A stretch of 64,000 nucleotides of DNA from Ailanthus altissimus (lineage: Eukaryota > Streptophyta > Magnoliopsida > Sapindales > Simaroubaceae): contig OX327705.1 of NCBI GenBank assembly GCA_946807835.1, forward strand, positions 12,244,501-12,308,500, written 5' to 3'. A program made the translations under genes and the position numbers. The notes under the pieces are model-generated. The model made no database searches. It was not told the DNA's origin and saw nothing but the letters and a program-made list of their open reading frames with translations. Shown here piece after piece: positions 23,250 to 35,335 of the stretch. Numbering within the stretch: the stretch's first letter is position 1; every line of letters starts with the position of its first letter.

Positions 23250-25571
23250 CAAGGCCAATTTTTGTTTTTAAAAAAAGAAGTTGAAATAAGTCTAATGTAG
23301 TAACAACAAAGAATCAATAGAAGTACCACCACGGCAAAGTAAAGGCAATTATGTCATATTTTACTTAATGGCCAAAATGAATGACATCACCAATCCAAGA
23401 AAGCATCTAACTCATGACCAATGCAAATTCAAAGAAAGTAGAAAAGGCCTAAAGAAGTGTATTTCTAATATGGCATTAAAGGGCAGTGGAAGAGAAATTG
23501 GTCCATTTCATTTAACTATTATCGTTGCTAAACATGTTTAATGGTTGATTCAATAATTCTTAGATAGTAGATTATAGAACCACTAACAATATTTGTAATT
23601 CATTGTAATAGTTCCAAGTGACTAAATCACTCAATGATGGAGAATCAGTCAACTAAAGGAATAGGGGGTTGTTCATCTTTATTTTAATGATTTTAGGACT
23701 TTAGTATTACATGATTGTTTATTAGTACTTGAACTTAAATGCAATATAATTCTAATTAGTTATTTAAATAATTTTAGTTATTTTGTTACCTTTGACTCAA
23801 CTGTATTGATCGAAAGAAATAAGTTTTTTATATGTTCGGGTACACATTTTAATAATCTATGCTATATATTTTCTAAAATTGACTTACTATATGATATGAA
23901 ATTGGATAATTAATCTAATCACTATAAGTGGATTAGAATGTCTTCGTTTAATCTAATATATCTATGGTATCAATGTCTTAGTAGTAAAAGTCTAGATAGG
24001 ATCCAAAGACTAGTCAAAGATGGACCTTTTAGTTCAGTGAAGATTAAAATTTTTTGAATCTATGAATCTTGTATAAAAAGAAAAATGTCAAGAACACCAT
24101 TTAATGCCAAAGACAACATAGCCACTGAGACGTTAAGATTAGCACACTATGATATTGTGGGCCTATTAGCATACAAGCTAAAGGAAGTTATGAATATTTC
24201 ATCACTTTAATTGAATATTATTATAGATGTAGTTATGTGTGCCAAATGTGCCATAAAATTTAGGCTTTTGATAAATTCAAAGAATTGCAGGAAAAAATGG
24301 AGAAGTAATTAGGAAAACACATAAAGGCACTTCGATCTGATCAAAGTGGCGAGTACCTCTAGATTGATTTTAGGACTTGTTTATTAAAAAATATGGTATT
24401 ATCATAATTGGTTGCACTTAGGTAACACTAGCAAAATGGTGTAGCAGAAAAGAAAATATAGGACTCTTCTTGAAACACTGAGATTAATGATGAGTTATTG
24501 AACTTTACCCTTCTCATTATGAGGATATGCCTTCAAAACATCTATATATCTTCTTAATTTACTTCCATCTAAATCAATCCCTAAAATGCCTTTGTAAATG
24601 TGGACAGATTATAAACCCAGTTTACGACATGTACACATATAGAATTGCCTAACTCATATGATGATAGGGAAGGTAAATAAGCTAGAATCTAAGTCAGAAG
24701 CTTGTTTGTTTATTGGTTATCCTGAAGGAATGAGAGGGAGTCTTTTCTATAGTTCTTAAGATAAAGTGCTTGTTAGCACTAATGCAATCTTTCTTGAGGA
24801 AGACTATATAAAGGAATTTAAGCTTAGGAGTAAGATAGTTCTTAATAAGTTATTTGGGAGCTCCATTCTAGATCTTAATCTATATCATAATGACCAGCTA
24901 GAGCTAATTGTAGAACAACCACCATTAGTGCTTTATCATAGTAGAAGGATATCAGTCATCCAACTAGTTACTTGTTAATTACAGAGTTTTTTCAGACATT
25001 CTCCAATGGACGTGACCTAGATCCTACTAGCCATGATAAAGCAATGGTTGATTATATGTAGATCGTTGGCACAAAGCTAAGAAATCAAAGATGAATTCTA
25101 TGTATTTTAATAGAGTATGAGAACTTGTAGAAAAACCTAAAGGGATAAAAACCTTAGGGTGTGACTAAGTCTATAGAGAAAGAAAAGGATAAATAGAAAG
25201 GTGAAAACATTTAAAGTTAAGCTTATTGCAAAAATATACACTTAGAAAAAGGACATTGAATATAACAAAACCTTTTTATCGATTGTTAAACTTAAGTCTA
25301 TCATGATTTCTTATCCATTGCATCAAATATTGATTATGAGATTTGGAAAATGGATGTCAAACTTTTATTTCTTAATGGTAATCTTGAAGAAAGTATCTAT
25401 ATGATACAACTAGATAGTATTTTAACTACAGGCCAAGAGCATGTAGTTTATAAACTATAAAAGTCTATTTAAAGGCTAAACAACATTTAGATATTGGAAT
25501 ATTAAATTTGATCAGGCAATTAAATTATTTAGTTTTGATTAAAATCTTAATGAACCTTGTGGTTTCGAAAA
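23250..25571 (+). pseudogene. Degenerate copia polyprotein, family D copy 2 (Gag end to RT)
   Basis: The zinc-knuckle remnant lies at about 23455-23510 (KGQWKRNW-like). A protease remnant at about 23560-23640 reads VDSRATNNICNS, with Arg in place of the Gly in the DSGA motif. GAG-pre-integrase/integrase lies at about 23930-24420. The linker lies at 24700-24980 with GYPEGMRGSLF. RT lies at about 25030-25570 with DYEIWKMDVK-like sequence and WNIKFDQAIKLFSFD. Stops and frameshifts are frequent. RT is interrupted at 25571/25572 by a family-F LTR and continues around 27100. Confidence 0.8.
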
Positions 25572-26991
25572 GATAAATTGGTGCAAATACATCATAATTA
25601 AGTAATATAATGAGAGTAAAGGATCGTTCCTACAAGGAATTACTATTAATATTTTTTTAAGTATTAAAATTATATCCTCTTACACTTATCCAAATAAATA
25701 ATAATTAAAGTAAACTAATTTAGAACCTAACATATCTACAAAATTACTCAAAGATGAACTAAATATAATAATTAACAAATCACCAATGGAAAAAAGGCCT
25801 AGTATTACAATTATCCCTCAATACTTTACTTGAATCTTATTACTTCTCTTAATTTAATCCGTCAATATAAATTCCTAACCAGTAACGCTAATGTATTCAC
25901 AAGCCTCTCTCGATGGTCAAGTAAAATATCTTACCTAGTTAATTATTATATTCTTATGATAATACACTTAGGCAAGACGTAATGAGGATAAGTTCTATAA
26001 CAATTATATATGTTATATGAGTATATTCCTATCTTATACAAAACTCATAATTGTTACACTGTGATCATACATTAATCTATTTATTGTCATACAAAAAACT
26101 TCCTTTTCCAAGTTTGTTAAGATTTTTAAATCAATTAAATTATTGATCAAGTAATTAGAATGCATTAAGCACATAATAGAAAGATAGTTCAATGTTTACT
26201 TCATAAAATAAGAGAAGATAGGTAATTCAAGTTACATATTAAGTTGAAATTGTAATCCTAGATAAAGAATTTAGTTCATGATGATAACTATAGTTTTTTA
26301 GCAGAATGTGATCAACATTATAGATAACAAAACAAAACAAAGACAAATAAGAAGAAAGAAGCAAAGAGAACAATGCTATGAAATCTTCAATCTCTCATTT
26401 GCATGAATGTTCTTCTCTTAATTTTCTAAAAGAATTGCTCTAAACTCTTAAAACTTGTTTTCCTTCATGCTTTCTCATATATATCCTAATATAAGCTTAA
26501 GAGTCTTTTATTTATAGGCTTTTGTCTTGAAGTTAGGGAAAAACTTCTCGTATAAGGCAAATTAGGGTTTTAAATTTAACAACTAATGCTTTAGCCTAAA
26601 TTCTACAGTGCTACAGCATTGGCCAATGATCACACTACTGTCTTAATGCTAACTTTAAACATTGTGACGCTCATATTTTTACTTTCTATCTTTTCTTTTT
26701 TATGGGTCATAGCAGTGTTATGGATTTTAATCTTGGTGTCATAACATTTAATTATTGACTATTAGGATGATCCTTTGACATTCTAGCATTGCAGCTTGAT
26801 ATCTGACATTATAAAGCTGGCTCTTTTTCTCTTAGCATCGCAACACTGGCTCTTGGTGTTGTGGTATTGAGTTTTTACCCATTAATCTTCGTTTTCTCTT
26901 CTCTAGCATTGCAGCTTAAATTGAAGGTTGCGATGCTGCGTTTTTGATCTCATTTTACCTCTTTTGTTTTAGATTTTCATCATAATTCACT
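25572..26991 (-). mobile_element. LTR-F, minus orientation, inserted in copia RT
   Basis: On the plus strand it runs from TGGTGCAAATACATC to CACTCCTTCA. Its ends mirror those of the plus-oriented F LTR at 27869-29152 (TAGAGGAGTG... to ...TTTGCAAACA). It carries GGATCGTTCCTACAAGG near one end. Near the other it has a cluster of GC-rich words (CTACAGTGCTACAGCATT, AGCATTGCAGC, TTGCGATGCTGCG) at 26590-26960. I could not confirm its target duplication. Confidence 0.6.
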
Positions 26992-27059
26992 CCTTCAACT
27001 TAAGACCTGTAGAATAACAATAAAGAATATAAAAAGCCAAATATTCATATTTAAAATAA

Positions 27060-27868
27060 CAAATACTAAGTCAATGAAGGCCAAAATAATAAATAATAAA
27101 TTTGCCTATCACTAGTCTTATATATAGAACATATACTACTTATTGAGAATGATATAGAGGCATTATCATTGGTCCAAATTTAGTTATCCAACCAATTTTA
27201 TATGAAGGACTTAGATGAAGCTAGTTACATCCTTGGGATTAAGCTATTGTGAGATCATAAGAACAAAATATTAGCTTTATCTCAAGCTACATATGTAAAC
27301 AAAATTCTGATCAAGTTTACTATGCGTGATCCAAATGGATTAATTCCTTTTAGACATGGGATTGAAATATGTAGGAAGTAGCTTTCTAAGACACTTGAAA
27401 TGATAGATTACATGAGATGGATTCTTTATACATTTGTTGTAAGAAGACTCATATATACAATATTGTGTATTAGACATGGGATTGAACTATCTAGGAAATA
27501 GCATTCTAAGACACTTGAAATGATAGATTGCATGAGATGGATTGCTTATATATATATTGTAAGAAGGCTCATATATGCAATACTGTGTATTAGATAAGAT
27601 ACTTGTTATACAGTTGGCATGGTTAGTAGATATCAATCAATTATAGGACTAGAACACTAGACTATAGTAAGCATATATTCATGTATCTTCGAAGAATGCA
27701 AGATTATTTTCTCATATATCCTAATAAGGAACTTATACCTATCGAGTATATAGATTCAGATTTTCAAAAAAGTAAAGATACTCAAAGATCTACCTCAGGA
27801 TTTGTATTCAGTATAGGTGGTAGGGCTCTAAGTAGCAGTATAAAGCAATCAAGCATTACATATTCTAC
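27060..27868 (+). pseudogene. Copia RT/RNase H of D copy 2, continued
   Basis: Readable segments are the HILLIENDIEAL region (27125-27165), NQFYMKDLDEASYILGIKLL (27195-27250) and ALSQATYVNKI (27275-27310). These are followed by an in-frame 120-bp duplication. The RNase H part at 27681-27868 includes YIDSDFQKSKDTQRSTSGFV and SIKQSSITYST. The frame is cut at 27868 by a solo LTR-F and continues at 29153. Confidence 0.85.
27351..27590 (+). repeat. In-frame 120-bp (40-codon) tandem duplication in copia RT
   Basis: Two adjacent copies, 27351-27470 and 27471-27590, both start TAGACATGGGATTGAA and contain AAGACACTTGAAATGATAG. There are roughly ten differences, so it is older than the 549-bp duplication at 2482. 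A length of 120 bp preserves the frame. Confidence 0.9.
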
Positions 27869-29152
27869 TAGAGGAGTGTACTTTGTATCAATTATTTTAA
27901 TCTTATAAGCTTAATAATTGCTCAATTTGAATAAGAATATTTTTTTAATGTGCATTAATGTTATTTTGTAGATTCTAAGTTAACGGGGCTATTGGGGTGA
28001 AAAGCCAAGGACAACATGAAAAAATATCAAAGGTGCTATAGTGATTGCTACAGTGTCCTCAGCACAAGAAAGTGTCGCAGTATGGTAAATAGTAAAATGA
28101 CCAGTGGTTACTATTTGGGTAGTGTTCACATGAACAGTCCCTTGCAGCAGCGTTAATTTGGGCAGAAACTTGGTGCTGCAGTGTTAATCGATGCAAAAAA
28201 AGACCCTTTTGCCTTAATTTGAAGATAAAAAAAAAGAGCTAAAGGTCGCATTTGATAGAGGGGAGAGAGCATGAAATTATGAGAGAAAAACTAAGAGTTT
28301 CTAGTGTGAGAAACATAGTTATAGCTTGGAATCTTAAAGATCCTTGAAGATTGAAGGCCTTAAAAGCTTCTCTAAATATTTTATCATTCTCATCTTATCT
28401 CATTTACTTTAATTTCAAGTTTATTTTTATAATTCATGTTGTGTGAACATTGTTACTTTTATGAAATCTTGGACTATTGTATTTGTGCATTTTCTAGGGT
28501 TTAATGTAACTTTATTTAGTATTATGTCTTAATGTGTATGTTAATTAACTATCTTGTGTTTATCATTTACATTTTTTATAAGTTTAATGCTTCTAATTGG
28601 ATTATGAAATTCATTAGATGATTTAGACTTATGGGTTATGTGCTTAGGAAAGTTTAACTTATGTTTCAGAATTAAAAAGCATAGCTATGATTTTATTGAG
28701 TTGGGAGACTAATAGAATTAGGGTAATCACATAAGGGTAATTTAATGCATGTATAGGGAAATCAACTTGGTTGTGTATATCTCATTTGATACTTGAGAGA
28801 GGTAATGAGATTAGTTCTAAACCCTTAATTAATAAATTCACAAGATTAATTGTTAATCATTAGTTATAAAGAACATAAGAACGGTAGAGTGAACTCAATA
28901 CCCTAAGACTCTTTTACCATAGAATTCTTACCTTCTTGATTTACCAAATTGTTTATTTTAAGCATATTTAATATCATAATTCAACTTAATCTTTAAATTA
29001 GCTTAGATGAAGTTAGGTTGTCAACACCATAATACTTAACATTAATTTAATACATTAATCCTGATAGGAACAATATTCATTCATCACTTTACTACTTAAT
29101 CACTACCTATGTACTTGTTGTTATAATTCACGTGTATATAATTTTGCAAACA
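27869..29152 (+). mobile_element. Solo LTR-F with 5-bp target duplication TCTAC
   Basis: TCTAC occurs at 27864-27868 and again at 29153-29157, exactly flanking a 1284-bp insert that starts TAGAGGAGTG (TG expected, one G-to-A change) and ends GCAAACA. The copia RNase H frame reads ...ITYST before it and ...STMEAEYVATSEA after it, so excision of the insert and one TCTAC restores continuity. It contains GC-rich hairpin words at 28025-28190 (GTGCTGCAGTGTTAAT, TTGCAGCAGCGTT). Confidence 0.9.
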
Positions 29153-29245
29153 TCTACCATGGAAGCTGAATATGTAGCTACATCAGAAGCTGTAAAGAGG
29201 TTGTATGACTTTATAAGTTCCTCATCTGCTTAAAAATATTAATTT
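29153..29245 (+). pseudogene. Copia RNase H fragment of D copy 2, after the solo LTR-F
   Basis: STMEAEYVATSEAVKRLYDF is the standard RNase H block (x-x-STxEAEYxAxxxA). It continues the frame interrupted at 27868. Confidence 0.85.
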
Positions 29246-29249
29246 GTAT

Positions 29250-29705
29250 ACTTGATGGAAAATTAAAAAAAAAACTAAAGGGATAAAAACCATAGGGTGT
29301 AAAATGGTTTACAAGAAAAAGAGAATTGTAGATAGAAAGGTGGAAATATTCAAAGTTAAGCTTATTGCAAAAGGATACACTTAGAAAAGAGGGTATTAAA
29401 TATAAGAAACCATTTAATCGGTTGTTATGCTTAATTCTATCAGGATTTCTGTTTTATTGCATCAAATCTTGATTATAAGATGTGATAAATAGATGTCAAA
29501 CTACCTTCCTTAATGACAATATTGAAAAAAAGTATATATATGATTTGAACAAACACTAGCTCATAACAAACTCTTAACTTCTGAAAATTTTAGTGGGAAA
29601 ATCAAATCCTAGAGTTTTTAAACATCCATTAACTAATACTACACATGATTCTTATAACCATTTGATTTATAACTCTTCAACAGTCTTTGATCTAAATTGT
29701 TCTCT
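29250..29705 (+). pseudogene. Copia RT fragment joined to a truncated LTR-C
   Basis: The segment 29270-29540 repeats the RT text of D copies (AAACTAAAGGGATAAAAACC, GTTGTTATGCTTAATTCTA). From about 29550 to 29690 it is LTR-C in minus orientation (CTCATAACAAACTCTTAACTT ... ACTCTTCAACA), followed by TTTGATCTAAATTGTTCTC. The RT/LTR-C junction near TATATATGATTTGAACAAA is also found at about 32808. Confidence 0.65.
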
Positions 29706-31245
29706 CACCTTGCCAAGCTATGAAGGCCATCACTCACTCTGGCATGGCTGTATATTGCAAGTGTTACCAATCAAGAGCCAAGCAACGTAAGACATTAATA
29801 GCAAGCAACGTGCAGTAGTGGCGTGTGCCATTGGCAACGTGTTTTACTAAATGGGTTGGTGACGGGTGTATGCTGTAATGTACAGTTGACGGCTGTAAGG
29901 TGTGATACGGTCAAAGATGAGATGGTTGGGTTTTTCTTACTCATTTGACTATCTCTTCTAAGCGAATGATAATTGCAGTCGTAATAGGTGGGAGCGGTTG
30001 TAGTAAAAAAGTGAGACTTGGAGAGAAAAAGATGAAATTAGGTTTTATGTCGGAGTTTCTCACTCAACCCTTTCTAAATGCTATGAATGTGGTTTTGGCA
30101 AGTTTAAGTTTAAAATGTTTGCAAATAAAGTCCTAAATATAATTTTTGTTTTTTTTTCATCTAAGCCCCCTATAGTTTTGAATAATTATGTTATGGAATA
30201 AAAAAACTTTAAGACATTTACAAATAGTCCCAAAAAATTGGCCTTAATTTTTTAAAATAATTTATTGTCCAAATTCTATAACAGTTTTATGGGCTATTTT
30301 AATGAAATTATTGGCCGTAAGAATATTTTAATAAATGTTTTATTAAAAGAGGCCCAATAGAAATTTTAACCTTAAAATTTACCTAATTTATATTAAAATA
30401 AATGGATCAAATAAATTTGAAAGGCCTATATGCTAAGCTTATAAAACATATAAGCAAATGAAGATGGACATTACGGACAAGCTCGAGTTGACTTCAATGA
30501 GCTCTTGAAGAATTTAGGCTTAGTCTTAATGTTTTGTTCTAGGAAAATCCATGAATTATGGCATTTTTTATTTATCTAATTAATCGGTTGGTTGAATAAC
30601 ATGTTATATAGATTAAGATGCCACATTCACATGTTTCTATATTGATATATCATGTGACATTAATGTTCTAGCAAGCTTGGGATAAGATTGATGTCATGAT
30701 ATTAATATTATATAGATTTATAATTTGTCGTAGCCTTATTAATTATTTTATTTGATAAATTAGATATTAGTGGGAGAAATTTTTATTCAATAAATTAATT
30801 GGTATATTAATATAAAAACTTTAAAGTTAAAAAAAATTTGAGTGGGAGAGGACTTTATCCATAAGGTCCATATCCTCCATTATTGGTCCTATAGTAAAGT
30901 AGATCAATGTCGTATCTCAAACTTTGTGAGATTCTACACGGATGGTATTAATCAAAACTGGTTATTAAATAAGACTTTTCGAAATGATAAATCTAAAATA
31001 CCACTCATGCAAAACTAACTATCTTACGGTGGCACTTTTAATTATAAAATATAGAAGTTTGAAATAGTGTATGTATACTTAACTTAGGGCAATCAATATC
31101 CTCCCTACTAAGCTCTTGTTAATTAAATAAGGGCTATAAGAATCAATAGTTTATTATTATTAGATATGAGATATCTAGATGATGATGATGATGATAATAA
31201 TAATAATAAATGATAGGGTTTTACTCTGATTATGATGAATATGAC
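29706..31245 (+). mobile_element. Family-D leader, copy 3
   Basis: It begins inside the leader at CACCTTGCCAAGC and proceeds through GGTTTTATGTCGGAG, AAGCCCCCTATAG and CTCCCTACTAAGCTCTTG to GAATATGACCACC. It is collinear with 19010-20425. The short plus-strand open frames at 29593 and 29945 have no motif. Confidence 0.75.
31177..31210. repeat. (GAT)n(AAT)n microsatellite
   Basis: GAT repeats pass into AAT repeats inside the D leader. The matching leader at about 20365-20390 has only TTATTATT. Confidence 0.9.
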
Positions 31246-31299
31246 CACCTTACGAAGGTGTATTTAGAATATAAATTTAATTACCGATGCATAATTAAT

Positions 31300-33355
31300 C
31301 TAATATTTTTAGTGGATTAGAATGTCTCCTACTAATCTAACATATATATGGCATCCATGTCTTAGTCATATAAGTTTAGATAGGATCCAAAGACTAGTTA
31401 AAGATGGACTTTTAAGTTCATTGGAGATTGAACAATTTTCATTCTATGATTCCTATATGAAAGGTAAAATAACTAGAATACAATTTAATGCTAAAGACAA
31501 TATAGCCATTGAGATGTTAAGATTAGTACACTATGTTGTTATAGGCCTATTAACACATAAACTACATGAGGATATGAATATTTCATTGCTTTCATTAATG
31601 ATTATTCTCTACGCAATTATGTACACCTAATGTGTTGTAAGACTGAGGCTTTTGATGATTTCAAGAAGTTGCAGGTGAAAGTAGAGAAGTATTTAGGAAA
31701 ACATAAAAAGGAACTTTAATTTGATCGAGATGACGAGTACCTCTATAGTTAGTTTATGACTTATTTGTAAGAAAGTAAGGTATTATCCTAATTAACTGCT
31801 CTTAGGTCTCTCCAGTAAAATGGCGTAATAGACAAAAAAAATATAAAACTCTTCTAGAAATGGTGAGGTCAATGATGATTTATTCAACTTTACCTATCTT
31901 ATTCTGGGGTTATAACTTGAAAACATCCATTTACCTTCTTAATTGAGTTTCATCTAATTTAGTCCCTAAAATATCTTTGAAAATGTTGATAGATTATAAA
32001 CCCAGTTTACATTTGTTACATAAATTGGGTTTCCTAACTCATGTGATGAAAGGGAAGATAAATAAACTGGAATCTAAGTCAAAAGTTTGTTTAATTATTG
32101 GTTATCCTAAAGGAATGAGGGGGAGTCCTTTATGTAGTTCTCAAGATAAAGTGCTTGTTAACACCAATGTAATCTTTCTTGAGAAAGATTATATAAAAGC
32201 CTTTAAGCTTAGGAGAAAGATAATTTTTGATGAATTATTTGGGAGCTACAGTGTTATGACTGAGAGAGTTCATGAGTTAGTTCTTAATCCAAATTATAAT
32301 GACCAACTAAAGCTAGTTGTGGAATATAACACTAGTATTTTGTCATAGTGAGAGGAATTTTAGATGTCCAACTCGTTACATGTTAATTATAAAGTCTTTT
32401 AAGTAGCCTCTAATGAACATGAACTTGATCTAACTAGCTATGATAAAACAATGGTTGATATAGATGTAGGTCATTGTCATAAAGATGTGAAATCAGAGAT
32501 GGATACTATGTGTTTTTATAAAGTATATGAACTTGTAGAAAACCTAAAAGGATAAAAACCATAAGGTGTAAACTGGTCTACAAGTGAAAGTCAAGGGTAG
32601 ATACAAATGTGAAAACATTCATAGTTAGTCTTATTGCAAAAGGATACATTTAAAAAAAGGGCATTGATTGTAAGAAAACCTTTAAATTGGTTAAGCTAAA
32701 TTCTATGAAGATTTCTTATCAATTGTAGCTAATCTTTATTATGAGATTTGGCAAATGGATGTCAAAAATACTTTTATTAATGGCAGTTTTAAAGAAAGTA
32801 TCTATATGATTTGAACAAATGCAAGCTAATAACAAGCTCTAACTAACTTCTGAAAATTTAGCGGGAAAAGTAAGTCGAAGAGTATTTGAATCTAATTCTA
32901 CACCTGTATACTTCTAACCATTTAAATTATGACTGAGCAACAATCTTTGATCTATATTGTAGAGTCACATAACCTATTTTCCAGCTTTTGATTTCCAAGC
33001 AATCATGCATTATAGGCTCTAACATGGAGCTGAATATGTAGCTACATTAAAAGTTGCAAAAAAGATTGTATGGCTCCTCAAATTCCTTAAGATCCTGAAG
33101 TGGTACCTATTGCTAAGATGCCTTTTATTCTTTATTATGATAATAGTGAAGTTATAGCATAGTTTAAGGAATCAAGATATCATAAGAGAGGAAATCATAT
33201 TGTGAGGAAATATTATTTAGTAAACGAGTTTGTGCAAAAAGATGAGGTTATGATATCCAAGATTGCATTAAGAAATAATCTAGCAGATCCATTTACCAAC
33301 TTATTACCTAAAAATAGTTTTGAAACTCATATTGACAATATAGGATTTCTATAAA
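31300..33355 (+). pseudogene. Degenerate copia polyprotein, family D copy 3 (IN to RNase H)
   Basis: GAG-pre-integrase and the integrase start lie at 31322-31630 (WHPCLSHISLDRIQRLVKDG). The integrase end and linker lie at 31977-32348 (KLGFLTHVMKGKINKLES, GYPKGMRGSPLCSS). RT lies at about 32450-32800. An LTR-C piece lies at about 32808-32960. The RNase H end lies at 33025-33353 (MELNM-like EAEYVAT remnant, then SRYHKRGNHIVRKYYLVNEF, then ADPFTNLLPK). The two integrase parts are among the longest open frames of the element. It is a pseudogene with deletions. Confidence 0.85.
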
Positions 33356-33386
33356 TGTCTAACTTGCTTTTGGGTAAGTAGAAGAT

Positions 33387-35162
33387 TCTTAGGCATTATA
33401 CATTATTAAAGTCCTTAGGGCATGTTTAATAATATTTTCTTATTAAATGCAATTTATTCATATGTTTTTGAGCATATATTGAAGACCTCATATTTATGAA
33501 GTGTGTAATTTAAGTATTAGGCATACAATACAAATATAAGAGATATAAATCACAAATTCTTTATAATTTAATGGAAAGGGCATTTCATTATGTAAGATTG
33601 TAGTTTTTCTATTCTTATAGTGAATGATCTATCTTGATAATTTAAGTAGAGACTTCGTGTAGATATGATACATTGAACTAGACTATTATGAATTTTGATC
33701 TAGTTTATAAAATATCTGATCTTAAATCACAAAAGGTTTAATAAGCTTGATTTAGCTTACTGCTGAGTTGGTAATGAACTTGCATTATCTATTATGTCTT
33801 TTGAGTTATCACAGAGTGAAATTCATATAAACGGAAAAAAAACCTTGATAGCTTGGAGATGCAATTTCACGAGTCAAGGAATATTAACAGATATTGAAAA
33901 CCTCATGTTTATAAAGTATGTGATTTATGTATTATGCATACGATACTAATACAAAACATATTGATCACAAGTTCTCTATAACTTAAATATTATTCACAGT
34001 TGTTAATACGGAAAAGGGTATTTCATTATGCAAGATTGTAGTTTTTCTACTTTTTATAGTGAATGATCTATCTTGATCATTGAAGTAGAGACTTCGAGTA
34101 GAAAAACTACTGTATATAATTCATTGAACTGGACTAATGAGAATTTTAATCTAGTTATCAAAATATCATTGATCTTAACTCACAAAAGCTTTAATAAGCC
34201 TTATTGTCCTTAATCTCTAGCTGGTAATGAACTTGTATTTATGTGTTGTGTCTTTTGAGTTATCATAGAGTGAGATCCATATAAATGGTCAAAACCTTGA
34301 TAGCTTAGAGATACAATTCATGAGTTGTAGGAACATATAATTGCAACATAGAATCTATACTTAGTGATATTCACATGCGTTATTTGTAGTACTTTACATT
34401 TAATTTGTTGCCATAGTTTATTTAATAAATTATTTATTGAATAAATATTTATTTGTAAAATTTATTTACAAATATAGACATATTGAAAAATTATCATTAT
34501 AGTATTTAGTGACTTAAGTGTAAATAAGTAATTAAAGAGGCAATACAATTTATTTTCATGACCAAAATTTAATTATAGACATCAATAAAGAGTCAAATAA
34601 GAAGTTATTATTGGTCTAAGACCAAACCTAATTTAACTAAAATTGTTGTAGTTAAAATAAACTTTATTCATTTTACATGGGTTACTAGAGTTCAACTTTT
34701 GACTTTTAGTGGAATAATATGTGGTTAATTTACAAGATCTAGTAGGTCATGAGATAACTTAACATAGGCTTTTTAAGTTGGAGCTAGAAAGCTAATAGAT
34801 TTTGTTAGTCCATTTACTCTTTCAATTCATAATAGAACTCTAAATCTCTAGGGGGCAGTGCCTATATATAGAGGAGTTATGAAGTAGTAAATATAAGAAA
34901 TCCTTGTACGTATTGTACATAAAAGAGAGAGAGATAGAGAATTAGGCTATCATTTTCTCTCAATTTATAGCATTGTCCAGAGAAATCAACATGTCCATAC
35001 TTGAATGAAATTTGAGAGTAGTAGAGAAATTTGCAGCCGATGAATTTAAGTTTAACAAAAGAAGATTTGAGATAATTCTTTAACTCTATACATATAATTA
35101 TGAAGGACATGATATAGCTTTTACATCAATTTTTATTAAAAACAAAAAAAAAATTACCAACA
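33387..35162 (+). mobile_element. LTR-D (about 1.78 kb), 3' LTR of D copy 3
   Basis: It follows the end of RNase H and the purine-rich GGGTAAGTAGAAGATT. It ends AATTACCAACA at 35162. It contains a diverged internal direct duplication of roughly 430 bp (about 33470-33885 and 33886-34330; both have TTTCATTATG(T/C)AAGATTGTAG). It also has a TATA box at 34863-34870. Confidence 0.75.
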
Positions 35163-35335
35163 CCAGGAATTATAAGTTTTCATTTAGTAGAGGCTAAAAA
35201 ACTAGTAAAGAGGATCAGTCATTATTAGCTAGAGAAATGTGTAAAAAGAACTAATTTCAGATTGTACTTGGAAATTAATAATTAATAATAAATTTTATTT
35301 CCAAATCAAGCAAAAGATTTTTATAAACAACTTGT
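35163..35335 (+). other. Partial third copy of DEFL upstream flank
   Basis: Between the D LTR end and the usual leader start (TTGTTTCATATTACATATAT) there are about 170 extra bp. ATTATTAGCTAGAGAAATG and TTTATTTCCAAATCAAGCAA match 37698-37795, the far-upstream flank of DEFL copy 2. No DEFL exon is present. Confidence 0.6.
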
